NCBI GenBank assembly: GCA_949357655.1
Contig: CASHTG010000001.1
Span: 930,001-994,000, forward strand
Source: Parascedosporium putredinis
Taxonomy: Eukaryota; Ascomycota; Sordariomycetes; Microascales; Microascaceae
Length of the DNA stretch: 64,000 nucleotides
Direction: 5' to 3'
A program made the translations under genes and the position numbers. Under the pieces are notes generated by a model. That model saw only the letters and a list, made by a program, of their open reading frames with translations. It was not told where the DNA came from and made no database searches. Of the stretch, positions 24,437 to 36,095 are shown one piece after another. Every line of letters begins with the position of its first letter. Positions within the stretch are counted from its first letter, which is position 1.

Positions 24437-27400
24437 TACCGCTCTCGGTAATCCAAGCTCAAAGCATGGGCAACAGATGGAGGTGACTTCAGCAATGATC
24501 ATTTATCCACAGCCGGCTTTTGGAGAGGCTCAAGTCTGGCCATTCTGATTTGATTCCAGCCTATCCCCTACAAATCCCCTCTCTTAGAGCTAGGGGGGTT
24601 GGAAAAAGAAGGGTCTTCTCAGACTCAGTTTTGAGGATCTGGTCATCAAAGGGTTGCGATCAATCCTTGGCTTTCAACAAGACAACAGCAGGGCGTGATG
24701 CACTTTGCCTCCACCTGCCCGACAGACGGCAAACCCCAAGAATGATATTGAACGGCGAGAAAAACCTTTGGGTAGATGGACAAGAAAGGGGGATAAGAAG
24801 TCCTGTTCCAGCATCAAGGAAGAGAGAAACTGAAGGTGGGGTCACATCTCAAGAAGAAAAGGAGCAAACGGCGTGGGTTACCGCTCCTGGGTGGTGGTGG
24901 TGGTGTGTGACTTCAATGGTGCCAATCAGGTGTTGGATGGGGAGCCAGGCTAGGCACGACGCCTGCTTGAGACGAGGTCAAAAAGTCTTTGAGGGCCATG
25001 CGTCGAAAAGCCCCCATCGTCACGGTCACGACGAGGGTCACGAGTTGCCCCTGTTTTTATCCGGTCACTCACCAGTAATGTGGTCCTTGGCAACGCCCCT
25101 CAGACCGAGCATGGCTGGACTGACTTGGATTATCGCGGGAGAGGCGATCTCCCATGATGTATTTTCCTTGCCAGCGTTAGCTAGCACTTTCGCAGCAGCA
25201 AATTCTGAACTTTGGGGTTTCCATGCAGGTGAGCTCTCCTCCTGTTCCATCCAACCCTATGAGGTCATCGCGAAAAGCTTTTACAGACGGGGGCCTAGGC
25301 GGGCTGTGCGAACTGTCCCCAGTTCGGTGGAACACAGCGTCCATGCGAGACCTAATCCGAACTCTGATGCCCCAAACCCTTTTGCTACGGTTATCTGCGC
25401 CGCCAGGTGATGGTCCCCATTTAGGACCTGGTCCCTGGTGATTCGTGGCGGAGGCCATCAACAGTCTCCCCAACTCCTCAGACATCGCATGTCCCCTGCA
25501 CACAAGTCGTGCTCGTCGCTTAGGACGTGGAGGTGAGGAACCGGAGCTGCTCGCTCTCTATGAGATGTTGACGAGGCCTTGGCACACCCAAGAATTCCCC
25601 CACCCACCAGCACAACCAATGAAAGAAAAAAAAAACAATAAGGAAAGAAGAAGAGGACCTTTGGTGCCAGACGTGTGTTCAAGTGTGCAAAACGCTTGTA
25701 TCGATTCCGATCAATGCTTCAAGTTTCCTTTCAATTTCAAGAGACGGACTGGAGGGAGCAGAAGGAAGAAAGAGGGAAAACCTAATCAATCAAAACGCCA
25801 AGACTGAAATGATCAGGCTCTAAATCTCAAAGCCCTTACTTAGCCTCCCAACCAGGAAAGAGCATGAGAACGCCGTAAAGTGAGGTGTAAAGTCAGACCC
25901 GCTGCGATCATCGGCCCCAGAACACCAGCGCGTCAATTTTTTCAGAGACATTGAAACATCTATTATCGATAAGACGGGATAAGGGTAGCAAAACGTACCT
26001 TCCCCTTCCCCTGGACGGAGCGTGAAAGCACGATCATGGGGATGCTCAAGGACGCACTTTCCGACCATTGCATGTACTTCGTACTTATCCATGCGCGAAG
26101 CGGGCGGGTACCGGTACCATGATTTTGCCGTCCTAGTTCTCGTCAAAGCTCCCGGCATCTCGCACATTGACGAGCAAGTGCCCATTTATGAAGAGAAGCT
26201 TAATACCCATTGTATCGGATCAACTTTTCCCAGTACGCAAAGGCGGGTTAAGGGGCGGGGCTCATGCGATGATGGCTTCGCTATCCAAGAAGGCTAAGCT
26301 GAACAAGAGTAATCAATTAGTATCAGGCAGTAATAAAACGCTGCGAACCCTCTCTTTTTTGAGGGTTGCGTGAATAATACCCGTCTGACTCTTTATGCTG
26401 TAGGAGAACAGCTCCAGACCCCGGCGAGTCTTGACAGAAGCCAGCCGCAGACACAATCTCGTTTATTTGTCGAGGACGAGGCCTCAAAGCCTGTGGAAAA
26501 AAATATTCCTTACTCAATATAATTCTAGATAGATCCGGACGTCGTCTTGTGTCACACAGAGCCACTCTTTGACACTTGGTGGCGAAGGAACTCACAATCC
26601 CTCATTCCTAGTCGACGTCACTCCCGAGTGAGGGCAATTCGAGGCCCGATTCCCACTTTGAGGTGTCATGTTCACTTGCTTCAGCAGACCTAGCCAGGCC
26701 GGGGAAGGAACGAGTGCCACGGGCAATATTGACTGGGACCAAACGCTTAGACGAGGGGTCCCCTGGGCCGTGCTCAACAGACCCTCGCCCCCACCAGCTA
26801 TCCGCCGGTTGCCCTCCAGTGGGCTCTGATCAGGGACCTGGAACGGTCGTTGACGGGCTTCAAGATCAGCTTGCTGATCCCCAAGCTTGTTCATGCATCA
26901 AATCTACCGATTCGCTTCGCCTTCGGGATCCCTAGTCCCTTCTCCATCGTTGTAGCTGTTCAAAGTACCATCTTTCTCTCAAGAGAAAGGGAAAGGGGGT
27001 TGTGCATGGCGGATATGGATCCAGTGGATCATGAACCTCACCCCCTTGTCCAATCCTCCCTGCGCACAAAACTCGAACAATCTGAAGGTCTCGAAGGTCC
27101 CAACTGAAGACCAACACACCCTGTACCGTGTCTGTTACACCGGTTGCCTGATTGCTCAATACGATACGGCGGGTGCTGACCAATTTGCCGGTTGTCGGGC
27201 TAATCCCAGGCAACCTGATCAAAAGCGCCAAAGAGGAGGTCTCATGACCTCCCCTGTGACGCGCTATTAGTGGCCGTACGAGACAAGAACTGTCTGGCTA
27301 AGCTAGTCACCAACCTGGGAAGTTGGGCCGTCCCTCACCCATCTTCATGCCTACCCTCACGAGCATGGCCTGTTCTAGTTTGAAACTGATCACCGGATGG

Positions 27401-29831
27401 AGCCGGGTTTGCGTCTAATCCAGTTGGCGACTCTTCTGCCACAGCAAGGCACATCTTCCTCGATCCCTAATTGGGGGCCATGATTGGTCGCTCGGAGGTT
27501 ATCCGCCTTGACGATGGGCGCTGCCTATTCCTTGAACACCACTATGACCAGTCCAGTCCAGTTCAGCCCGCTCAGACCTGGTCACCAATACTGATGCGGC
27601 CGTGCAGAAGCGTCGTCACCACAACAATCACGGGAGAATTTTTTTTGGAGGATTTTCCCTATTAATATTACACCTAATACTTGTACCTTCATGGCAACCC
27701 TCAAAATCGTTCTTCGGAAAGGAGCGTTGTCCCGGGTATAGGGCTGACAGCACGACCACCCCTCCACGATAAGCATCTCCTCCCTGTCACAGCCGCGGGG
27801 AGAAGGAGATGGCCGCCAAGCCAGGGGGCGACCTTGGGCTATTTCAGTTGATACCCTACCCGCCTGCAGGAACACCGACCGACTAAGAAGTCCTTTTCCG
27901 TTCCGTGATGTTCATTGTTCTTTCTCGCCTCATCGGCCAGAGTATTGCTGTAGGAACTTGGAAATCACGATGAATGGAAAGGGAGATCAATTGGATGGAC
28001 TATCTTTGAGATACAGATGGCCATGCATCACCTCCTTCTCTGCCATCGTCGCACTATATATGCCATGGATGATAGGATCCTTTACGTGGTTTGGACAGGC
28101 GAGAAGGCGCGAAGGAAGAAAAAGTCACCCATTGATTTGAGTTAGGCATGTGATATTTGACGGGCCCCTGATAGAGGCTGAGGTCCCCTCTCATACTACA
28201 TCCCTCCGCTTGCGACCTCCTCAAAAGGAAACTATGGAAACAAGATGCCGTCCACGCATCCCGTTGAGCATAAATATGAATTCTTCGTTGTTAGAGGTTT
28301 CGATATACAGTTGTTAGAGCATTTGGCGCCTACACTAGCGAATTCTCAAACGTGCACATGTCGGCCTACACCAGAGCAGAAGAAGACAGACATTTATCAA
28401 CCAACTCTGTGAATGAGCAAGGGTTCGCGTACAGGCAGACGGCCCTCACGACGGCTTTTCGTTGGGTCTTCTGCTTACCTACCTACAGTAAGCTGTATCT
28501 ATCTACCTCTGGGCATCCAAGATCGATTCTTCTTCACTTGCATCGAGCAAAAGTCACTGGCGTGCATCTCGTCCGGCATGTCGAGTGTCATTGGCTCTAC
28601 TTGTAGGCCATGGGCTCTTGAACACAATATCGCCCAAAACCCAAGTCCTCGAGCACAACACACCTAGAACCTTGTCGGCAAGCTCCCTTGCCATCAATGC
28701 CTGTCCTGTTGATGGATGCAAGCTACAAGTAGTAGCGGCGGTGGAGCCTGCTCTGGTGGCGAGCTAGCAGCAATTGACGACTCACGCAACTCGACAGCAT
28801 TGAACTATTACCAAAACATCGGCCCAGCTTGGATGGGTCAATCAACACTTCTAGGCTCACTGTGCTCGGTGTTGGGGCCCCGCTGCAGGCCATAGACAGC
28901 TGCAAGTCAACGGCCTCGTGATCGTTTGAATTTTTTTCCTACCCATTTTTATCTCCGTACTATTACCCCTCACCCCACACACCCACTTTGAGAACCCTAA
29001 ATTCGTTCCTCTCATGCCCCCTTGACCTTGGATTACGTCGTATCTCAGTGATTGGATCTACATACCATATACAGAGAGCCGGCACTTTTCCTCAATGGTT
29101 AGAGAAGGGCCTGCGTTGCCCTAACAGGAAGGGCTTGTCCCCTCTCGGCATGGACTACAAAGTTGGGGCTCAAGGTGACTGGCGTTCTGGATGCGTCAAA
29201 AAACAAAGGGAAAAAAGTCCAACCTGGTTCTTGTTACTTGTCTGTTGCATGAGCAGATAGCAAGACACGATTCCAATGCTTCTTTCTTTGGCTCCCTCGG
29301 TTGCCCTCCCATCCTCCCTGTCCCTGTCCCTGTCGGGCTAGGGGACTGGCTAATAGGAGAAACGGCTTGTGCAGACGGGAGGAAAGGGTATTGGCTCCCT
29401 TTTGGATCCTCAAACCCTGATACAAGTGTGATAGGATACTGGGGTCAACTGGATTGATCAATCTCTCTGCAACAGTGCCTGAAAATACCCCGATCTAGCC
29501 CGATGCACTCGTGTTCCTGACGAATCTGGAATTGGTAGAGCAGCAGGAGAACAGGCGCGTGACTGATTGGCTCAACGTTCGGGGTCGGGCGACGGTTCTG
29601 GCTTTGCTCGCTGGGAAGAACAGCGGAGCTTGGCCTGTGGGTCGAAACGAGGTATCTTTGAAGTTGTGAGCGGAATGTGAGCAGAAACATGCACGCCGCC
29701 GTCTTTCTTTGGCCGACGTTGTTTCCTATGGCTAGATGTAGATGTCGGAGTGTCAGGCGAATGGAGGAGCGTCTACTGGTCACTTTTCACTCCCGAGCCA
29801 GTTCAATTTTGCTCGCCGGTTGAAGATGAAT

Positions 29832-29865
29832 GCCTGAGCCTGAGCCTGAGCCTGAGCCTGAACCC
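29832..29865 (+). repeat. CCTGAG hexanucleotide microsatellite
   Basis: Five copies of CCTGAG followed by a degenerate copy, in gene-free DNA. Confidence 0.85.
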
Positions 29866-32657
29866 GAGCAGACTTCATGTTGTATCACACTCTCTGGTCT
29901 TTGGGACGCTTTCTTCTCCCATTTTCTTTATTCTCGCTTCTCATTTTCTGGCGAGCCTTACACCTATTGGGGGTGTTGAGCCAAAAAGGATTTCAAAAGA
30001 ACCTTGATTGATATCACTCCTTTCTCCTTCCTTTCGTTCCCGAACCTTCTCGAAAGTGATGTTCTGGGCTGAGATCTTGCCCGGCACGTCAGTTGAAGAG
30101 GCCAATCAAGTTGAACTAAGGTGCTGGTGGGTTTCTCCCAAGCAGCCGGAATATCTCGGCGTCACGTCCCACTCAGTCCTTGACCTTTCCCTTCACCAGT
30201 GGGCGAGTGGCACCATTCACAACGTTGGGAGCTCCCTGATGCGCTTCGAAAGGGTAGAGGGGCACCTCTTGGCGTCGTCTATCCCTCGCTATGATTCGCG
30301 ATTCGCGATTCGTTACCCGCGATCTGTTTTTTATCTCTTCCTTCCTTCACTTGATATGTTTTTAGCACAAGGTCGATCAAAGGCCGGCCCCTGTACGATG
30401 ACGTGGTGAACCCTATCTGTTTGCCCCTGAAACCCACTCGGGGCCTAAAGCTCAGGATGCCCAGCCGGTCAATCGGCACAGCTTCTCGAGCTTCGACGGG
30501 GAAGGTTGGGCCTTTCTCGAGGCCCATCGCACCGTCTTTGAATCAATGGCTCGAATTCGGAGGGTGCCCATTGAGCATCGAGAAGCCGCATTTAAAGGGG
30601 CTAATGGAGTTGTGGGATGGATTCAAGCTTCCCCTTTTTCACGTCTCGCTTATTTTTATATTTTTGCGCCAGGCCATTTTCACTTTGATGCGACCAGTTC
30701 GAGAGCCCGCCAAGCCCCAATGTTCCCGGGCCGTTTTTTCCAGCACTGCATGTCGCACGAGGTGAAGGGAAAGCTATTCGAGGAAATCCTCGCAGCTCAA
30801 TGAATTCGGAAGGCCCTTATCACTGGTCTATCCATCCAATGCTTTCAAAAACCCACAGTGCCGGTAGCGTCGCTGTTGAAACGAGACTCGCTGTTGACAC
30901 ATTCCTGTAGAGCGGGGAAGCAAGTTGAGTACATGTAATCCGCGCGGTCTAAACACACTCAATATATGGGTAGCGTATCTGGACATCATCTCAGGAGGCC
31001 CTTAACACACCTTGAACAAACTCATGGCGTGCTTGCCCATGCGGTTTGACCATTTCCTGGACGTCGATTGCTCGCTGGAGGTGCTTGCATCCAACATCAG
31101 CTGACAGGGGATCTCGAAACCAACTAGACGCTCATGCGATGCACCTTTGCAGGAAATATGCCGCCCCATCTCGCGGGGCACTTTGGCTGTTCAGAACGAT
31201 AAATGTTTGTTGAGGCCTATTGACGAACACAGAGAGGGGAAACATCTATAGATCTGTTTCTTTCAGTAGTCCTGCCCCCTTGCCTCCGGAGTATTTATGT
31301 GTGACACTGTCCGGCCCTCTCCTTCGGCCTCCACCCAAAAGGCAGTCTGTTCTGGTGTTCTTCTTCTCACGAATCCAATCGGGAGCACGGGGTGTTCTAA
31401 GTGGAGTGATAGCTCCCCAGCTTGCCTCGAGCATAAGTCAAAGCTTCGGCCCGGCCTGGTTTTTGATTTGAGGATTGGCCTTTTGCTGTCCTGCGCATTG
31501 CTGTCCGGCGGCATTGTCGCCCCCAACGCGCTGATGGATGGGTGCATGTTCAAAGGCAGCATCCTGGTGCCCATTTCTTTCCCATTCGAGCGACCCGCAG
31601 TACCGTGACCTTTGGTCCCAGGCCCCTCTACCCGGCAGGATGTTACACTCAGCGCCTCGCGACGAGTCGGATGGCAGATAACAACACAGGCGCATTTCAC
31701 CGGCATCTCTTCTTGCCCATGCCATGTGGTGCGCGCGGTGCAGTCTTGCCAAAGCTACCTCGAACGGGCGTGGGTCGTCATGAATCGTAACAAGTTCAAT
31801 TCTATTCTTCTTAGGGGAGTTCGAGACTCGTCAGACTCTCGTCAGCGATATATAATGTAGAAGTCGGGCACTCTCGCGTGTGTGTCGTCATTGGCCCCTG
31901 TGGGTCGTCAAGCCCTAGGGAGTGGGAGGGAGGCCACCCGCATCATCCAAGAACTCCGGCATGGTGGTCGAACTCCTGCCGACGCCCGCAATGCGGTCGC
32001 GAGAAGAACCCTGTCCCGTCTTATCGAGGCAGCTCTCGAGTACATGCTGGCCTCGAGCGAGAGGGCCTGAGGAAATTCGACTCTAGAGGACTTGCTTCAG
32101 AACGGGAACAGTAGTGATACGCTTTCGACCCTCCCCTCTGCCCTTCCCATCCCTCGCCATCGCCCAGTGAACCCCCGATCCTCTACAGAAAGCTCTTACG
32201 TATGCAATACTCTCTCCTAAAGGAAAAGGAAAAACAAAAATGTACGACGAGAGCCTCAACAACACAACAAAATGCACGAGATGCAGCGCCTATCCGGCAC
32301 AAGCCTGGTGGGAAAAGGGGCAAGGGTAGTCGATCCATTAGATGCGTTGTTGGGCTACACTACTTGTATTTAACAGCTCTACCCAAAATCTTCTGTCAGG
32401 GTCCCACTTCCTGTTCCAAATTTGGGGGAGCCAGACAAGCAGGCCAAGCGAAGTGAAAGAAGTTCAAAGGCCAAGATCCAAGGCAACTCAGCAGTATTGT
32501 TCTTTCCAACATTGAACCCCGCAGTTGCAAGGATTGGAGAGTGGGCACAGTGTGCGACCAAATGTTACGGGATCAATAACGTCGTGCACACAGCCAATGG
32601 GCGAGGGCCGTGACGGTTTGGCCTCATTGTGTTACCCCGGTCGCTTAGGATCCATTG

Positions 32658-32668
32658 GCATATAAATC
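32658..32668 (+). promoter_or_regulatory. TATA-like element upstream of tRNA-Gly
   Basis: ATATAAAT about 45 bases before the mature tRNA 5' end. Upstream TATA-like elements assist TFIIIB placement on tRNA genes in several fungi; the role here is inferred from position. Confidence 0.45.
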
Positions 32669-32703
32669 AAAAAAGAGCGGAGAAAGTCAGCTTCAAACAA
32701 CAA

Positions 32704-32774
32704 GCACGAATGGTTCAGGGGTAGAATACTTGCTTCCCAAGCAAGTGATCCGAGTTCGAGTCTCGGTTCGTGCA
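32704..32774 (+). tRNA. tRNA-Gly (anticodon CCC)
   Basis: A 71-nt cloverleaf folds without an intron. The acceptor stem GCACGAA pairs fully with TTCGTGC, and the discriminator is A. The anticodon arm CTTGC-TTCCCAA-GCAAG places CCC at positions 34-36, which reads GGG glycine codons. The T arm carries GTTCGAGTC, which doubles as the B box; the A box is in the D arm. As usual, CCA is not encoded. A TATA-like ATATAAAT lies about 45 bases upstream and a T-rich pol III terminator begins just after the gene. Confidence 0.96.
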
Positions 32775-32811
32775 TTTCTTTTCATGTTTTTGTATTTTAT
32801 TTTTATCCCTT
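32775..32811 (+). terminator. RNA polymerase III T-run terminator for tRNA-Gly
   Basis: Directly after the discriminator base the plus strand has repeated T4-T5 runs (in TTTCTTTTC, GTTTTTG, TATTTTATTTTTATC), the standard pol III stop signal. Confidence 0.8.
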
Positions 32812-33423
32812 TCGCCCCTCGAGCATTCAGCAGTGAAATGACCCAAGGCTGGTGACGAGGATGAGCCCTAAAGGCGAGGTGATTCTGGCACGCGAGAGAG
32901 GCTCAGGCTATCACTGCATCCATTGTAGTGAAGATCCTTTGTTCTTCGCACAAAGGCAGGCTCGCTTATTAACGCCACCCTTTCTCCCCCTTGACTTGCT
33001 TGTCTTTCTTTTTATTTATTTATCTTATCAATAACCTAAATACTACAGAGTGGGGTGTCGACCTCACGTCATGACTTCAAATGGGAAACAATGACCATGC
33101 TGGATCTTGGGTGGCGACTTCGCCATCACACCGCTTGACCCCTCGCTGATTATGTTTTGCCGACAATCTTCCACAGTGGAAGGTGGAGGAATCAAGCTTG
33201 CCCCACCATTTCCTCTATCCAGCCTTAGAGACAGCTGGAGCTCGTGAAGTTGAAGCGACGTTCCCGCCACATGCATGGTTGTAAGAGCAAAGAGGGCGAG
33301 TAAATTTGAAAACTACTGTTGGCAACAAAGTCAAGAGCGAACCCAGCCGCTGCGCAGGTCAATCCTTTGAATATCCTCTTTTCCGCCGGACGAACCCCAA
33401 ACACGAGGATCATCCCTGCGACG
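32812..33423. promoter_or_regulatory. Spacer and promoter of GET4
   Basis: About 600 bases between the tRNA terminator and the GET4 start codon. No gene is seen. It is expected to hold the GET4 promoter and leader. Confidence 0.5.
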
Positions 33424-34511
33424 ATGAGCACCAACATCCAAAAGACAGTCGCAAGACTGCAAGAGAAGATTGAAGAGGGGCAATACTACGAGGCTCAACA
33501 ACAAACAAGGGTTGTAGCCGCCCGGTACATCAAAAGCCAAAAATGGGACTCGGCCATCGATATCATATTCAATGTCTCCAAGGCACTTCTCAAAGCAGGC
33601 CAGGGAGGCAGCAGCGGTGACTTGTGCAACCTGCTGGTGGAAGTCTACGAGAAGGCGGAGCTCGCGCCGGACGCAAATTCCAAGGGAAGGCTATTGACCT
33701 GCGTCAGGTTGTTCGATAGCGAGGAGCCGACCAGAAAGAAGTTTATTGGTGCGATGATCGGGTAGGTTTCAAGACGTCCTTTTTCTTGAGAAATCACGCG
33801 CCATGTGGCTAGGAATTTCAGAGGAGCTAACTGCTTTAATCCTCACTCTCTCGGAATAGATGGTCTAGCAAGTTTGGCGAATTCCCAGCTGGCGATCCGG
33901 AGCTTCATCATGTCGTGGGATCTATATTTGCGGAAGAGCACGAGGCATACGACGCCGAGCGGCACCTGGTTCTGGGTACAAAGGACTCGCCCGAGGTCTT
34001 GGCCCGGATGGAATACAAGTGGTACAAAGAGGGGGACCCTCACCTGGCCGCCCAATACGTCGCCCGCGCCGTCATTCCCTATCTCCTCATCGGCAACGTG
34101 CGCGCTGCCAACGCCGCTTTCCGCATCTTTACCACGGCGCTATGCGAAGACAACAAGGGCCTTTCGGTGCAGGACGTCAGCAGCCAGAACTGCGACGTGA
34201 AAATCTACCCCAGCCTGCCCCTGCTCAACTTCCTCTCGCTTCTTATACTGGCCCTGCAGCGAGGCAGCTTGGACCTCTATAGGCAACTCATCACCAAGTA
34301 CTCGGCGCATCTCAAGGAAAACGCCACTTGGTTCGATTGCCTCGACGCCATTGCGGAGATGTACTTTGGAGTGAAGAAGCAGAGGCAGACCAACCCCTTG
34401 TTTGATATGATGGGTAGCCTGTTTGGGGGTGGCGGCGGCGGTAGCTCTCAGCCGGCGAGGAGGCCGGCGGCCAACCGGGTCGAGGCGCCCGCTCCCGAAG
34501 GACTTGATTGA
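33424..34511 (+). CDS. GET4: Get4, Golgi-to-ER traffic / tail-anchored protein insertion factor
   Basis: Get4 pairs with Get5 and bridges Sgt2 to the ATPase Get3, so that newly made tail-anchored membrane proteins are handed over for ER insertion. It acts in the cytosol. Exons are 33424-33761 and 33860-34511, giving 329 residues with no frameshift. The intron is 98 bp with donor GTAGGT and splits a Gly codon just before WSSKFGEFPAGDPELH. The protein is an alpha-solenoid of the DUF410 (Get4) family: ARLQEKIEEGQYYEAQQQTR at residues 10-29, RLLTCVRLF, then HHVVGSIFAEE, LARMEYKWYKEGDPHLAAQY and PSLPLLNFLSLLILALQRG. The last 30 residues are Gly/Ala/Pro-rich and probably disordered. It converges with the neighbouring minus-strand gene, 190 bases between stop codons. 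Confidence 0.95.
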
Positions 34512-34701
34512 ACGCCATCGAGCACACCACTCCCTTGTTACAGGCTTTGGTCGGAGTCGGCGGCGGCCATGTAGCATGTATATAATACCCGTGGTGGTTT
34601 TTGAGGATAAGATCTGAAGAAGAAGAAAAAAAGAAATTCCGCTTTTGGAAGACCCCGCCGGCGCAAGGCTGTGTGCTTGTTTCGCTCTCGTAGTTGGTGG
34701 T

Positions 34702-35415
34702 TCAGTGACGTGTTTGTGGTTCCGCCTCGAACATCCAGTTATCATCCCCCAGTGCAACCACCTTGGATCGTAAGCTTGCCTTGACCGAGTCAAGAAGAAC
34801 TAGCGAAGGGGGACGAACTTGTTAGAGAGAAAAAAGAAAGAAAAAGGACTGAAAAGACGCAAAATCGGGTTTACTACTCACCCTCGGCGTCTTCAGGCAG
34901 CATGGGCTGATTCATTTGGTAGAGCCTCACTGCATTCGCGAGTCTTTTCTTCTCCTCTAGATTTAGAATTCTCGGGTTAGTATGATGTATGGTAGGGGTG
35001 GGAGACGAAGATCCCTCTAGTCCACTGAGATTTCTAGCCAGGAGCAGGCACGGGGAACAGAGCCACTCACTCTCCATCTCCTCCTTCTCGTCCACATATT
35101 GCCCCTCGTCACCTTCCCCCTCGTCTTCCATCGCCAACGCAATGGGGTCCTCCCCGCCCGCCTCTAGCTCATCCTGCTTGTCCCGGATAACAATCTCATC
35201 CGAGTCAGAGAGCACGTCTACGCAGCTATCGAGCCGCAACGTTTCGGTCGAGGTCGAGGCCGAGGACGGCGTCGGCCGGCGCGTCAGTTGGCTTTGGAAG
35301 AGGTTCCGCCGGACGCCGGCCGTCGTCGTCGTCGTCGGCGGCGGCGGTGCGGGGACCCGGGCGCGGGCTTGCGACGGTGCGTTGGAGGGCCTCGCGGGCG
35401 TATAGGGTCGGGCAT
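34702..35415 (-). CDS. Conserved hypothetical acidic protein
   Basis: I do not recognise the family. Minus-strand exons 35415-35071, 34956-34882 and 34799-34702 give 172 residues if one base is restored in the G-run at 35410-35412, right after the start codon. Splice joints are GTGAGT donors with CTAG acceptors. The protein has a Pro/Thr/Arg-rich start (PRPYTPARPSNAPSQ), then VRRNLFQSQLTRRP, an acidic low-complexity centre, and a helical charged segment KEKKRLANAVRLYQMNQP. It ends with SLRSKVVALGDDNWMFEAE in the last exon, a compact block that looks conserved rather than random. If the second donor were not used, translation would end after PEDAEGE and lose this block. A small subunit of a nuclear complex is possible, but I assign no function. 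Confidence 0.65.
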
Positions 35416-36095
35416 TGTGGGGTTTTCTTTTATTATTATTATTAATTATTCCTCAAGGAGAGGGAGGGAGGTGTTCGCCGTTCTAGAGGATTCGTCGCGG
35501 GTTTCTCTCTTTTGTCTTGTGGGTGTACGCAAAGGGGATAGTGGATGCAGTTCCTGCCTTTGTATTTCGGCTGAGTATTTTTCGTCGTCCCTGCTCCCAG
35601 GTTTCTACGCCTCTGGCCCCGAGTCTCAGCACGAAAAGAATGGTTCGCTCGCGGGCGCGGTCGCGGTTGGTATATAGGTCGTGATTTTTGGGAATGGTCG
35701 ATCGCAAAGGCTAGCGCGCGCGAAACCACGCGAGGCGGAGATAATTTAGAGGCGGACTTAAGGGTCATCAAACTCTCGAGTCCAAGGACTACCCAACTTG
35801 AAGGGGCTCGTCCAGCCTGACTTTAGAGTCGGTAAATATGCAGTAGAACAACGTAGATGGAGCTTGTGTTTCGTTCTCGGGGATTTAAAACGTTGAAATA
35901 AATAGGTGAGCGGAATTCTGCTTATTTGTTTCCCCAGCTCCACAAGCTTATCCATTGTTATATCTAACAAAGCTTCAGCCCTTCAAGCTGCCTCGTGCTT
36001 TTCACGTAGCCGCTGCATTCTAATTCCTTTCTCACAACCGCCGTCTATCCTTTGGCTTAATCTATCCTCAAATTATACATGGTTGCTATCCTTTT
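35416..36095. other. Spacer between two minus-strand genes
   Basis: 680 bases holding the promoter of the acidic hypothetical gene and the 3' region of the LeuRS gene. It contains a TTA/TAT-rich microsatellite at 35428-35451. No gene is seen. Confidence 0.5.
35428..35451 (+). repeat. TAT/TTA trinucleotide microsatellite
   Basis: A run of four to five TTA units directly upstream of the minus-strand start codon at 35415, so it lies in that gene's leader or promoter. Confidence 0.8.

Larger units (their letters stand above)
21943..32703. other. 10.8 kb region without a supported protein gene
   Basis: This is the largest gap in the window. The first 1-2 kb is CT-rich on the minus strand (about 22380-22500 and 22730-22870) and probably holds the GSK3 promoter and leader. 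Beyond that, open frames are short and unrecognisable; the longest, 24520-25410 on the plus strand (296 codons), has no family motif. Two pieces look slightly coding-like and are reported as findings (23634-24113 minus; 31882-32070 plus). I see no long terminal repeats, no transposase or reverse-transcriptase motifs, and no extreme AT-richness of the kind left by repeat-induced point mutation. The region could hold lineage-specific genes or non-coding RNAs. Confidence 0.45.

Noticed and set aside
24520..25410. Longest open frame in the gene desert (296 codons, plus strand)
   Set aside because: No domain or motif, composition resembles the surrounding non-coding DNA, and no splice-site or leader context. 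Length alone is not enough at this GC content.
21943..32703. Secondary-metabolite cluster or mobile element in the desert
   Set aside because: No polyketide, peptide-synthetase, P450, transposase, integrase or reverse-transcriptase motif, and no terminal repeats could be seen.
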